A stretch of DNA of 64,000 nucleotides, taken from positions 2,046,001 to 2,110,000 of the forward strand of contig NZ_JACKXE010000001.1 of assembly GCF_014212315.1 (NCBI RefSeq), in the 5' to 3' direction. The notes under the pieces were generated by a model. The model ran no database searches and was not told the origin of the DNA. It saw only the letters and a program-made list of their open reading frames with translations. Source of the stretch: Nocardioides luti. GTDB taxonomy: Bacteria; Actinomycetota; Actinomycetes; Propionibacteriales; Nocardioidaceae. This document shows, piece by piece, positions 17,101-23,160 of this stretch. The position numbers and the translations under genes were made by a program. The stretch's first letter is position 1. Each line of letters begins with the position of its first letter.

Positions 17101-18162
17101 GTCGCCCAGGAAGGTCTCCACGCCGCCGTCGTAGTCGTAGACGCTGACCGTGTAGGAGTAGCCCTTCGTCACGGCCGGGAAGCTGAAGTCGAGCGTCTCG
17201 TTGTCGACGTACGCCGAGTCGACGTAGTCCAGCGAGCCGTCGGGGTTCTGCAGGTAGAGCGAGGCGTAGTAGTAGCCGTAGTCCACGTCGTCACCGGCAG
17301 CCGGCACGTAGGTGCCGTGCAGCTCGGCGCCCGGGCGCAGGTGGATGGCTCCCAGGGCGTACGGGTCGGAGCCGGCGGGGTGGGTGAACCGGGTCGCAGC
17401 GGTCGGGTTGGGCACGTCGCCGAGCCACGTGTCGGTGAACCCGAGCTCGTCCTCACCGTCGTTGCTCCACCAGCCGTAGGCGAGCACGGAGTAGTTGCCC
17501 TGGTGCTTGACGCTCGGGAAGGTGTAGGTGCCGGTGGCGTCGGTGACCGCGCTGTCGATGCTGTCGTAGTAGCCCCCGGCGTACATCCGGACCAGCCGGA
17601 CGTCCACACCGGCCAGCGGGTTGCCCGAGCCGTCGAGGACGGTGCCGGTCACCGGCGCGCCGTGGTCGGCCACCAGCGTGGTGTCCTCGAGCGTCACGGT
17701 GTCGTCGTCCGCGACCGTCACCGGGGTCCCGGCGCCGCCGCCGTAGTAGACCGTCTCGTAGACGTGCTGCTCGGCCCACTCGGGCGAGGAGAAGCGGATC
17801 AGGTAGTCGCCGGCGGGGACGTGCAGCTGGAAGGCGCCGTGGGAGGCGGCGTCCTGGTACTCGTAGGTGAGGTCGGAGGCGACGATCTCGCCGGTGGGGT
17901 CCGCGGCGGAGTACGCGTCCACCTGGATGTCGTCGAGGAGGTTGCCCTCGCTGTCGTAGACCAGCCCGCTGATCGTCGAGTTGTAGTCGTCGAGGGTGTT
18001 GATCCCCCGGATCGTCGGCGGTGGGTCGGCCTTCTGCCCGGCGCCCGCGCCGGCGGCGACGCGCGGCGCCGCGGTGGCCGAGGTGCTGAACCCCAGGGCG
18101 AGCATGGCGGTGACCAGAGCCAGCACCACGGCGCGGACGACAACACGACTGATTGACACCAT
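11107..18162 (-). CDS. Giant secreted repeat protein with regulatory-like and Ig-like domains
   Basis: 2,351 residues from the ATG at 18162, which has GGGGAT in front and begins a classic Sec signal peptide (residues 1-32, cut near TATAA-PR). Residues 60-1010 are a string of carboxypeptidase-regulatory-like beta-sandwich modules (G-X-V-X-D-A-X-G-X-P-hydrophobic followed by D-X-X-G-X-Y-X-F). About 1020-1300 hold three Ig-like repeats. Two more regulatory-like modules and a Cys-containing region follow to about 1600, then seven Ig-like repeats of about 92 residues (GTGKTGQVLTA, QWKRDGAPIAGETGATY, AGDVGKAITV). Residues 2255-2351 form a Lys-rich Big_3-like domain. No LPXTG, transmembrane tail or S-layer motif is seen. 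Acidic and Tyr-rich surface domains suggest adhesion or matrix binding. It is flanked by tmk and a small membrane protein and has its own terminator. Confidence 0.9.
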   Translation of the reverse strand: MVSISRVVVRAVVLALVTAMLALGFSTSATAAPRVAAGAGAGQKADPPPTIRGINTLDDYNSTISGLVYDSEGNLLDDIQVDAYSAADPTGEIVASDLTYEYQDAASHGAFQLHVPAGDYLIRFSSPEWAEQHVYETVYYGGGAGTPVTVADDDTVTLEDTTLVADHGAPVTGTVLDGSGNPLAGVDVRLVRMYAGGYYDSIDSAVTDATGTYTFPSVKHQGNYSVLAYGWWSNDGEDELGFTDTWLGDVPNPTAATRFTHPAGSDPYALGAIHLRPGAELHGTYVPAAGDDVDYGYYYASLYLQNPDGSLDYVDSAYVDNETLDFSFPAVTKGYSYTVSVYDYDGGVETFLGDGTSESGATVVPVAAGDTSVDVGAIHAGVGQSRIRGSVVDAEGDGAQYAEIAVWQLQDDDTWEQVRYRYLDDNGDYSFRLPWGGTYTVQADPYDGAGIFLGGGTDIDAAQTFSPSEAQPVLTLDPITLPQTGGDKIRGQVLDKAGDPVANAAVELYSDYCPDEGGCWFQDDYATTNATGHYVFRNVAPGTPHVVSAQKYSAGFDEVFAGQVSRAQDATVYTVPEEGGVVDVADITLDVSEVTGTVVDDAGDGVAGADVVLWYDYCQPDGCWSDWDFTTTDADGNYTFERVDRDRTFTVSAANEDAGFRRTFLGGTDNAESATTFTQPSVGGTTAVDDVTLTPSGLAGRVLDAAGQPLAKAQVKLWTNYCDGEPGCWYEMDNTRTTAAGRYVFLSVNPGGIYTVSASKPTAGLGTTFAGDVADVDAATPYTVADYAQVVADDVTLSAGMRIVRGSLTTSDDQPFDGTADLTLYRLVESSDPGTTALSYDLEYVDETTSDDGTYGFTDVGPGSYTLLASYFPNDGPGYVRSWRGNARPTGPDSPGVFTVDDSGDTLSGVDLVLQRGTTLSGTVTTPNGTPIEDVWVPVSEWMSYYGYEYPAQFDSAYTDEDGHYSVTVPQNADLFLRGYAYGHQPFALGGEFYPSTRTPENTLHTGLTAATYDFTMAPAPVAVEDPVLSGTPEPGQTLSVTNGTWEIDGQPADGLTFTYQWHHVTGTPTTSTYVVQPGDANHRIYVVVIAHRDGFDDQYAYSNRLKVPAGPPVATNDTLPTLSPSDPAVGEEITATPGTWTLADGAAQDQLTFVYKWFRGTHRIDDASGSTYEVRPGDELRDIFVRVVAKRAGYTNVSADSAPVTVADRPLVDQVTAPALTGLAKVGQTLTLDPGDWDADGEPVTLTYRWASGYQTRNADPGSDGLEYTQVASDKDKYLTAFVTATAPGHRKTVWSSTVGPVVAADVALGNLTVTVRDDDTGDPIAGAGVWGCDTSDWSCFASGVTDSAGKFTVQVRNAANYYLAVDGGDGIHHSAQLYLDTPATGDKSQEVRLTKPTPPPANVSIPTQNGSYDGVPTVYFGDPQRFNVTGCAATANPTYTVTFTDGHEPLTGALEQTGAATGDLITFTALIPAFYPAHGDATISTNVPANCDPGTPPTQIHIYIDPSGIVTDQYGRPIEGATVTLSRSDFIGGPYADVPDGSDVMSPANRSNPDTTDAIGYFQWDVVDGWYKVRATAPGCAPTTTPAMQVPPIQVDLLVKLECTAPAPSSTPTITGTPKVGNTLSTTTTGWPSTSTVTNQWKRDGAPIDGATGATYVLTPADANKAITVTQTADRPDFVQEVGRGGPVDFTAATATSAPTNVSKADAPTDTVKAAITGTGKTGQVLTAVAPTWSIGGVTTSAPQWKRDGAPIAGETGATYTVVAGDVGKAITVTYTGTKDGFLDGTSTSDPKTIAQGDAPTASTAAAITGSGKTGQVLTAVAPTWSLGGVTSSAPQWKRDGAPIAGETGATYTVVAGDVGKAITVSYTGTKPGFADGASTSGPVTIVKGDAPTPTTPAAISGSGKVGQALTATAPAWSPTGVTTSAPQWFRDNVAIAGETGTTYTVLAGDVGKAITAKYTGTKAGFFDGLATSNGITGVTGDAPVVNAAPVAAGSGKVGSALTATAPTWTTSGVTTGGRQWLRDGSPIAGETGATYTVLPGDLGKSIAVRFTGTKAGLADALTSSAGIVAVVGDAATAAAPTLHGTPKTGQQLTVDAPTWDAAGVTSSYQWLRDGTPIAGATTAAYTLVAGDVGHLISARVTGARTGYADGTTTSAAVTGALGDAASATTAPAVTGTAGLGKTLTTTDGAWPAGVALTRQWLRDGTAIAGATGSSYVVTLADVGHALSVLVTATQAGYSDGSSTSNVVTVSKVASTTVGKLSAAKAKAGKSVVYTVTVKATGVSGPTGKVSVYDGKKLVKTLTLAAGAKGVVKLTLKKLKKGTHKLSAKYLGSTIVLASVSKVSTLKVK
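11640..13320 (-). repeat. Tandem DNA repeats encoding seven Ig-like modules
   Basis: Units of roughly 276 bases follow each other. The two units covering about 12,490-12,770 and 12,770-13,040 are almost identical over their QWKRDGAPIAGETGATY part, and the outer units are more diverged. The unit length is a multiple of three, so unequal crossing-over would change repeat number without breaking the frame. Confidence 0.8.
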
Positions 18163-18333
18163 GACGATCCCCAATTTCGATGGCCGAGACGTTCCCCGGA
18201 TCGGAATGTAGGGCGCGGACCGGGGTCCGTCCCGGCCTTCGTCACATGCAGGCAACAATGGCCCGAACGGGTCATGCAGGGGGTCGCCCGGGTTAGCCCG
18301 GCGGTGCCGGTCCGGGTAGTCCCTGGGGCGCGT

Positions 18334-18675
18334 TCAGGCCAGCCCGAGCAGGGCGTACGCCGCCAGGGGCACCACCACGGGCGCCGTCGACGCCACGAGC
18401 CGCGGGAGCACTCCCGACGCGTTGCGCCACACCAGCCACACGAGTCCCGCACCCAGCAGGGCGGCGACGACGAAGGCGAGGAACGACAGCGACTGCAGGC
18501 TGCTGTCGGAGCCGCAGACCAGTCCCTGCGTCGGCGGTGGCTCGAGCAGCGCCCCGGTGCCGTCGCCGGGGTCGAAGCAGTGCCCGAGCTGGAAGACGAC
18601 GAACGCGTAGCCCGACGCGACCGCCGCCACGGCCGTGGCGGCGGTCAGCCCGAGGGCGAGGAGCACCTTCGTCAC
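18334..18675 (-). CDS. Small membrane protein, unknown function
   Basis: A 113-residue protein with three hydrophobic stretches (about residues 4-28, 62-82 and 90-112) and a short extracytoplasmic loop carrying two Cys residues (GHCFDPGD, GLVCGSD) that could pair. The GTG start at 18675 lies four bases after the topA stop, so it is probably translated with topA. Codon use is normal for this genome. I do not recognise a family. Confidence 0.65.
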   Translation of the reverse strand: MTKVLLALGLTAATAVAAVASGYAFVVFQLGHCFDPGDGTGALLEPPPTQGLVCGSDSSLQSLSFLAFVVAALLGAGLVWLVWRNASGVLPRLVASTAPVVVPLAAYALLGLA

Positions 18676-18679
18676 GCGG

Positions 18680-21436
18680 TCACGCCTTCTTCGCGGTGGC
18701 CTTCGCTGCAGTCTTCTTGGCGGCAGTCTTCTTGGCCGCCGTCTTCTTCACGGTCGCCTTCTTGACCGTGGCCTTCTTGGCGGCCGCCTTCTTGGCCGGC
18801 GCCTTCTTGGCACCCTTCTTCGCGGCCTTCTTGGCCGGCCCGCGGGCGCGGCGGTCGGCGAGGAGCTCGGCCGCCCGCTCGAGGGTCAGGTCCTCGATGC
18901 TGTCGTCCTTGCGGAGCGTGGCGTTGTACTCGCCGTCGGTGACGTACTCCCCGAAGCGACCGGCCTTCACGACCACCGGCTGGCCAGACACCGGGTCGTT
19001 GCCGAGCTCCTTGAGCGGCGGGGCGGCCGCGGCCCGCCCCCGCTGCTTGGGCTGGGCGTAGATCTTCAGCGCCTCGTCGAGCGTGACCGTGAAGAGCTGG
19101 TCCTCGGTCGTGAGGGACCGGGAGTCGGTGCCCTTCTTGAGGTAGGGCCCGTAGCGGCCGTTCTGCGCCGTGATCTCCTGCTGGTCGGGGTCCTCGGGGT
19201 CCACGCCGACCACGCGCGGCAGCGACAGCAGCTTCACCGCGTCGTCGAGCGTGATCGTGTCGAGCGACATCGACTTGAACAGCGAACCGGTGCGCGGCTT
19301 GTCGTTCTTCTTCGCGTCGTCGGGGAGGTCCTCGGTGACGTAGGGGCCGAAGCGGCCGTTCTTCGCCACGACCCGCAGCCCGGTCTCCGGGTGGGAGCCG
19401 AGCTCGATCTCCTCGCCGGCCGGGTTCGCGAACAGCTCGGTGGCCTTCTCGAGGGTCAGCTCGTCGGGCGGCAGGTCGTCGGGCACGTTCGCCCGCTTGC
19501 CGATCGGGTTGCCCTCGTCGTCGGGACCCTCGAGGTACGGCCCGTAGCGGCCCACCCGCAGGTGGATCCCGCTGTCGGGCCCGCCGACGGGGAAGGTCGC
19601 CAGCTCGCGCGCGTCGATGTCGCCGAGCTCGGTCACGAGCGGGTGCAGGCCCTTGACGGTGTCGGAGCCGTAGTAGAACTCCGCCAGCTCGGTCCCGCGG
19701 TCCTTGCGGCCGGCGGCGATCTCGTCGAGGACGTCCTCCATCACGGCGGTGAACTCGTAGGACACCTGGCGGCTGAAGTGCTCCTCGAGGAGCCGGATCA
19801 CCGAGAACGCCAGCCAGGCCGGCACCAGCGCCGTGCCCTTCTTGTAGACGTAGCCGCGGTCGGTGATGGTCTTGATGATCGAGGCGTACGTCGACGGGCG
19901 GCCGATCTCGCGCTCCTCGAGCTCCTTGACCAGCGTGGCCTCGGTGTAGCGCGCCGGCGGCTTGGTCTCGTGGCCGGACGCGGAGACCGACGCGGCCGAG
20001 ACGGCGTCGCCCTCGACGAGCGCGGGCAGCCGCGCCTCCGAGTCGTCCTTCGAGTCGGAGGCGTCGTCGGTGCCCTCGACGTACGCCTTGAGGAAGCCGT
20101 GGAAGGTGATCGTGCGGCCGCTGGAGCTGAAGACGACGTCCTCGCCGCTGCTCGCCGCGCCGCCGAGGCGGATCGTGACGGTGTTGCCGACCGCGTCCTT
20201 CATCTGCGAGGCGACGGTGCGCATCCAGATCAGCTCGTAGAGCCGGAACTGGTCGCCGGTGAGACCGGTCTGCGCGGGCGTGCGGAAGGTGTCGCCGGCG
20301 GGGCGGATCGCCTCGTGCGCCTCCTGCGCGTTCTTGACCTTGGAGGCGTAGGTCCGCGGGGCGTCGGGGAGGTACTCGGCGCCGTACAGCTCGCGCACCT
20401 GGGCGCGGGCGGCCTCGACGGCACCGCCCGACAGCGTCGAGGAGTCGGTGCGCATGTAGGTGATGAAGCCGTTCTCGTACAGCCGCTGCGCGACCGACAT
20501 CGTGCTCGACGCGGAGAAGCCCAGCTTGCGGCTGGCCTCCTGCTGCATCGTGGTCGTGCGGAAGGGGGCGTACGGCGAGCGGCGGTACGGCTTGGACTCG
20601 ACCGAGCGGACCTCGAAGGTCGACTCCTGCAGCGCGTCCGAGAGTCCCTGGGCGCGGGTCCGGTCGAGGTGCACGACCTTGCCCTGGGCCGACTCCTTGA
20701 GCAGCCCGTCCTGGCCGAAGTCTGAGCCGCGGGCGACGCGGGCGCCGTCGACGGAGTGCACGCGGGCCGGGAACATCCGCTGCTCGTGCTTGGAGCCGGC
20801 GTCGAAGGTGCCCTCGAGGTCCCAGTACGACGCGACCTTGAACTTCATCCGGTCGCGCTCGCGGTCGACGACCAAGCGGGTGGCGACCGACTGCACGCGC
20901 CCGGCGGAGAGGCCGGACATGACCTTCTTCCACAGGACCGGCGAGACCTCGTAGCCGTAGAGGCGGTCGAGGATGCGGCGCGCCTCCTGGGCCTCGACGA
21001 GGTCCATGTCGAGCTCGCGCGGGTTCTCGGCGGCGGCCAGGATCGCCGGCTGGGTGATCTCGTGGAAGACCATCCGGCGCACCGGGATGTTCTTCGGCTT
21101 CAGCTCGTCGAGCAGGTGCCACGCGATGGCCTCGCCCTCGCGGTCCTCATCGGTGGCGAGGAAGAGCTCGTCGGCGTCCTTGAGCAGGTTCTTGAGCTTG
21201 CGCACCTGCTCGCGCTGGCGGTGCGGCACCACGTAGTGCGGCTCGAAGCCGTTCTCGACGTCGACCGCCAGCCGACCCCACGGCTTGTCCTTGATCTTCG
21301 CCGGCGTGTCCGCGGCACTCTGCGGGAGGTCGCGGATGTGACCGACCGAGGACTCGACGACGTACCCCTTGCCGAGGAACCCACCGATCTTCTGGGCCTT
21401 CGCCGGGGACTCGACGATCACCAACTTGTGTGCCAC
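18680..21436 (-). CDS. topA: DNA topoisomerase I
   Basis: A 918-residue type IA topoisomerase that relaxes negative supercoils. The Toprim domain (residues 1-150) has Glu9 in LVIVESPAK and the metal-binding TDEDRE at 95-100. The catalytic Tyr is Tyr327 in GFITYMRTDS, the strand-passage domains run to about 600, and repeated GPY-containing C-terminal modules follow. The last 50 residues are a Lys/Ala tail made of KKA-type repeats, the form known from actinobacterial TopA, where the tail aids DNA binding and processivity. The usual zinc-finger Cys clusters are absent, also normal for actinobacteria. The ATG at 21436 gives the standard MAHKLVIVES start. It corresponds to Rv3646c. Confidence 0.97.
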   Translation of the reverse strand: MAHKLVIVESPAKAQKIGGFLGKGYVVESSVGHIRDLPQSAADTPAKIKDKPWGRLAVDVENGFEPHYVVPHRQREQVRKLKNLLKDADELFLATDEDREGEAIAWHLLDELKPKNIPVRRMVFHEITQPAILAAAENPRELDMDLVEAQEARRILDRLYGYEVSPVLWKKVMSGLSAGRVQSVATRLVVDRERDRMKFKVASYWDLEGTFDAGSKHEQRMFPARVHSVDGARVARGSDFGQDGLLKESAQGKVVHLDRTRAQGLSDALQESTFEVRSVESKPYRRSPYAPFRTTTMQQEASRKLGFSASSTMSVAQRLYENGFITYMRTDSSTLSGGAVEAARAQVRELYGAEYLPDAPRTYASKVKNAQEAHEAIRPAGDTFRTPAQTGLTGDQFRLYELIWMRTVASQMKDAVGNTVTIRLGGAASSGEDVVFSSSGRTITFHGFLKAYVEGTDDASDSKDDSEARLPALVEGDAVSAASVSASGHETKPPARYTEATLVKELEEREIGRPSTYASIIKTITDRGYVYKKGTALVPAWLAFSVIRLLEEHFSRQVSYEFTAVMEDVLDEIAAGRKDRGTELAEFYYGSDTVKGLHPLVTELGDIDARELATFPVGGPDSGIHLRVGRYGPYLEGPDDEGNPIGKRANVPDDLPPDELTLEKATELFANPAGEEIELGSHPETGLRVVAKNGRFGPYVTEDLPDDAKKNDKPRTGSLFKSMSLDTITLDDAVKLLSLPRVVGVDPEDPDQQEITAQNGRYGPYLKKGTDSRSLTTEDQLFTVTLDEALKIYAQPKQRGRAAAAPPLKELGNDPVSGQPVVVKAGRFGEYVTDGEYNATLRKDDSIEDLTLERAAELLADRRARGPAKKAAKKGAKKAPAKKAAAKKATVKKATVKKTAAKKTAAKKTAAKATAKKA

Positions 21437-21584
21437 TGGGGTTCGTTCTCCTGCCCTTCAGGGAAGCAACCGGGCCCCGAAGAGGGGCCACGGCCGAACA
21501 CGGTAGCGCGTCGGTCGAGCCTGACCAGCGCCGATGCCGGGCGGTGGTCGCCCGGGAGGGGTCCGGCGCGCCGTCCCGGCTGAC

Positions 21585-23063
21585 CTAGACGTCGTGAGCC
21601 TCCAGGAAGCCCTCGACCACCAGCTCCGCCACGACGGGGAGGTACGTCGCCCGGGTCTGCGCCGCGTCGAGGTCCAGCAGCTGGGCCAGCGCGTCGAGGA
21701 TCTGCCCGACGCTCAGCTCCCCGTCGCAGGCCCCGACCAGGGCGGCCTCGACCGTGTCGGCCCGACGTGCCCGGCGCAGGCCGCGCTGCTGGCGCAGGAC
21801 CACGGTGTCCGGGTCCTCGGCGCCGGGCTGGCCCACGGTCTCCTGCTGCACGTCCGACCGAACGACGAGGCGGGAGTCCTCGCGCACCTCCACGCCCACC
21901 GCGTCACCCCAGGCGTGGATCGCCGGCGCGATCGGCTGCTCGACGTCGTACGGCCACTCGAGGAAGTCGCGGGTGCGGGCGCCCGGCTGGTCGGCGGTCG
22001 CGGTCCGGCGCAGGTTGATCCACCCGAAGCCGACCGCCTCGATGCCCTGGTCCTCGAACCACGACAGCCAGGTGTCGTAGCGGACCAGGTAGTCCGGGGC
22101 CCCGTGCAGGCCCGCGTCCTTGAGCCAGAGCTCGACGTACGCCGCCGGGTCGATCAGCTCGCGCTGGACGACGAACGCGTCGCAGTCGTCGGCGACCCAG
22201 CCGAGCAGCCGCTCGTCCCACGGCCGGTCCCGCGTGATCACCCAGTTGGCCAGCACCTGGCACCAGCCGCCCTCGGTGAGGTGGTCGGGGGCCGCCCGCA
22301 CGATGTCCTCGACGACCCGGTCGCCGGGCAGGCCCGAGTCGCGGTAGACCAGCCGCTCCCCCGTCGCCGGCGAGATGACGAACGGCGGGTTGGTGGCGAT
22401 CAGGTCGAACCGCTCGCCACGGACCGGCTCGAAGAAGGAGCCCTCGCGCACGTCGATCGGCGCCGGCGCGTCGTTCAGCACGGCGTTGAAGCGGGTCAGC
22501 CGCAGGGCGCGCGTGTTCACGTCGGTCGCGACGACCTCGCGGCTGTGCGTGGCCAGGTGCAGGGCCTGCACCCCGCACCCGGTCCCGAGGTCGAGCGAGC
22601 GGCCCACCGGCTCCCGCATCGTCAGCTGCGCCAGCGACGACGAGGCCGAGCTGATGCCGAGCACGTGGTCGGTGCCGACCCGGTTCGGACGGCCGTCCAG
22701 GCCCGGGGTCAGGTCGCTGACGACCCACAGGTCGTCCTCGCCGGTGGCGTAGGGGCGGACGTCGAGCCGCGCCGCGACCTCGCCGACGGTCTGCTCGACG
22801 AGCCCCTCCGCGGCCATCCGGTCCAGCAGCCCGGGCAGGGCCGCCTCCGCGGCCGTGGCCGCCACCGGGGTCTGCAGCAGGAACAGCCGCACCAGGGTCT
22901 CGAGGGGCGAGCCGCCGGCCGTACGGCGCAGCCCCGGCACCGTCTCGTTGCGGGCCAGCGCGTCGTGCGCGAGCGGTCCGAGCACCTCGGCCACCGCGTC
23001 GTAGGTGAAGCCGGCCTGCTGGAGCGCGGCCCGCAGCCGCGTGGGGAGCTCGCTCGTGGTCAC
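21585..23063 (-). CDS. Class I SAM-dependent methyltransferase with accessory domains
   Basis: A 492-residue protein. Residues 1-150 are an alpha-helical N-terminal domain. The methyltransferase core follows with the SAM-binding LDLGTGCGVQALHLA (about 157-171), ATDVN, and the NPPF catalytic motif (TNPPFVIS). That set places it with the N-methylating small-domain enzymes such as RsmC and PrmC. A further 200 C-terminal residues are of unknown type. The NPPF motif points to an exocyclic or amide nitrogen acceptor in RNA or protein; the exact substrate is not visible. It is a single gene between topA and the pyrophosphatase, a usual place in actinobacteria. Confidence 0.88.
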   Translation of the reverse strand: MTTSELPTRLRAALQQAGFTYDAVAEVLGPLAHDALARNETVPGLRRTAGGSPLETLVRLFLLQTPVAATAAEAALPGLLDRMAAEGLVEQTVGEVAARLDVRPYATGEDDLWVVSDLTPGLDGRPNRVGTDHVLGISSASSSLAQLTMREPVGRSLDLGTGCGVQALHLATHSREVVATDVNTRALRLTRFNAVLNDAPAPIDVREGSFFEPVRGERFDLIATNPPFVISPATGERLVYRDSGLPGDRVVEDIVRAAPDHLTEGGWCQVLANWVITRDRPWDERLLGWVADDCDAFVVQRELIDPAAYVELWLKDAGLHGAPDYLVRYDTWLSWFEDQGIEAVGFGWINLRRTATADQPGARTRDFLEWPYDVEQPIAPAIHAWGDAVGVEVREDSRLVVRSDVQQETVGQPGAEDPDTVVLRQQRGLRRARRADTVEAALVGACDGELSVGQILDALAQLLDLDAAQTRATYLPVVAELVVEGFLEAHDV

Positions 23064-23103
23064 CCCGCAACGGTAGGGCCCCCGGGCGAGGACCCCGCAA
23101 CGA

Positions 23104-23146
23104 CACCGGCCCGCCCGGTCTCCGGGGAGACGCGGACGGGCCGGTG
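23104..23146 (-). terminator. Terminator of the pyrophosphatase gene
   Basis: CACCGGCCCG pairs perfectly with CGGGCCGGTG, with an inner GTCTCC/GGAGAC stem. It lies 15 bases after the hppA stop. Confidence 0.7.
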
Positions 23147-23160
23147 CGGCAGCCGGGCGA

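Noticed and set aside
10444..18156. A 2,570-codon open frame on the + strand
   Set aside because: It is the antisense of tmk and the giant secreted protein; its Arg/Val/Gly/Asp-rich composition is that of a reverse-frame shadow in high-GC DNA, and it lacks signals of its own.
18690..18840. Lys/Ala codon repeats that look like a tandem-repeat array
   Set aside because: They encode the normal Lys-rich tail of actinobacterial topoisomerase I.
21474..21490. GGCCCC-GAAGA-GGGGCC hairpin before topA considered as a supercoiling sensor
   Set aside because: Six-base hairpins are frequent by chance at this GC content and nothing else supports a role.
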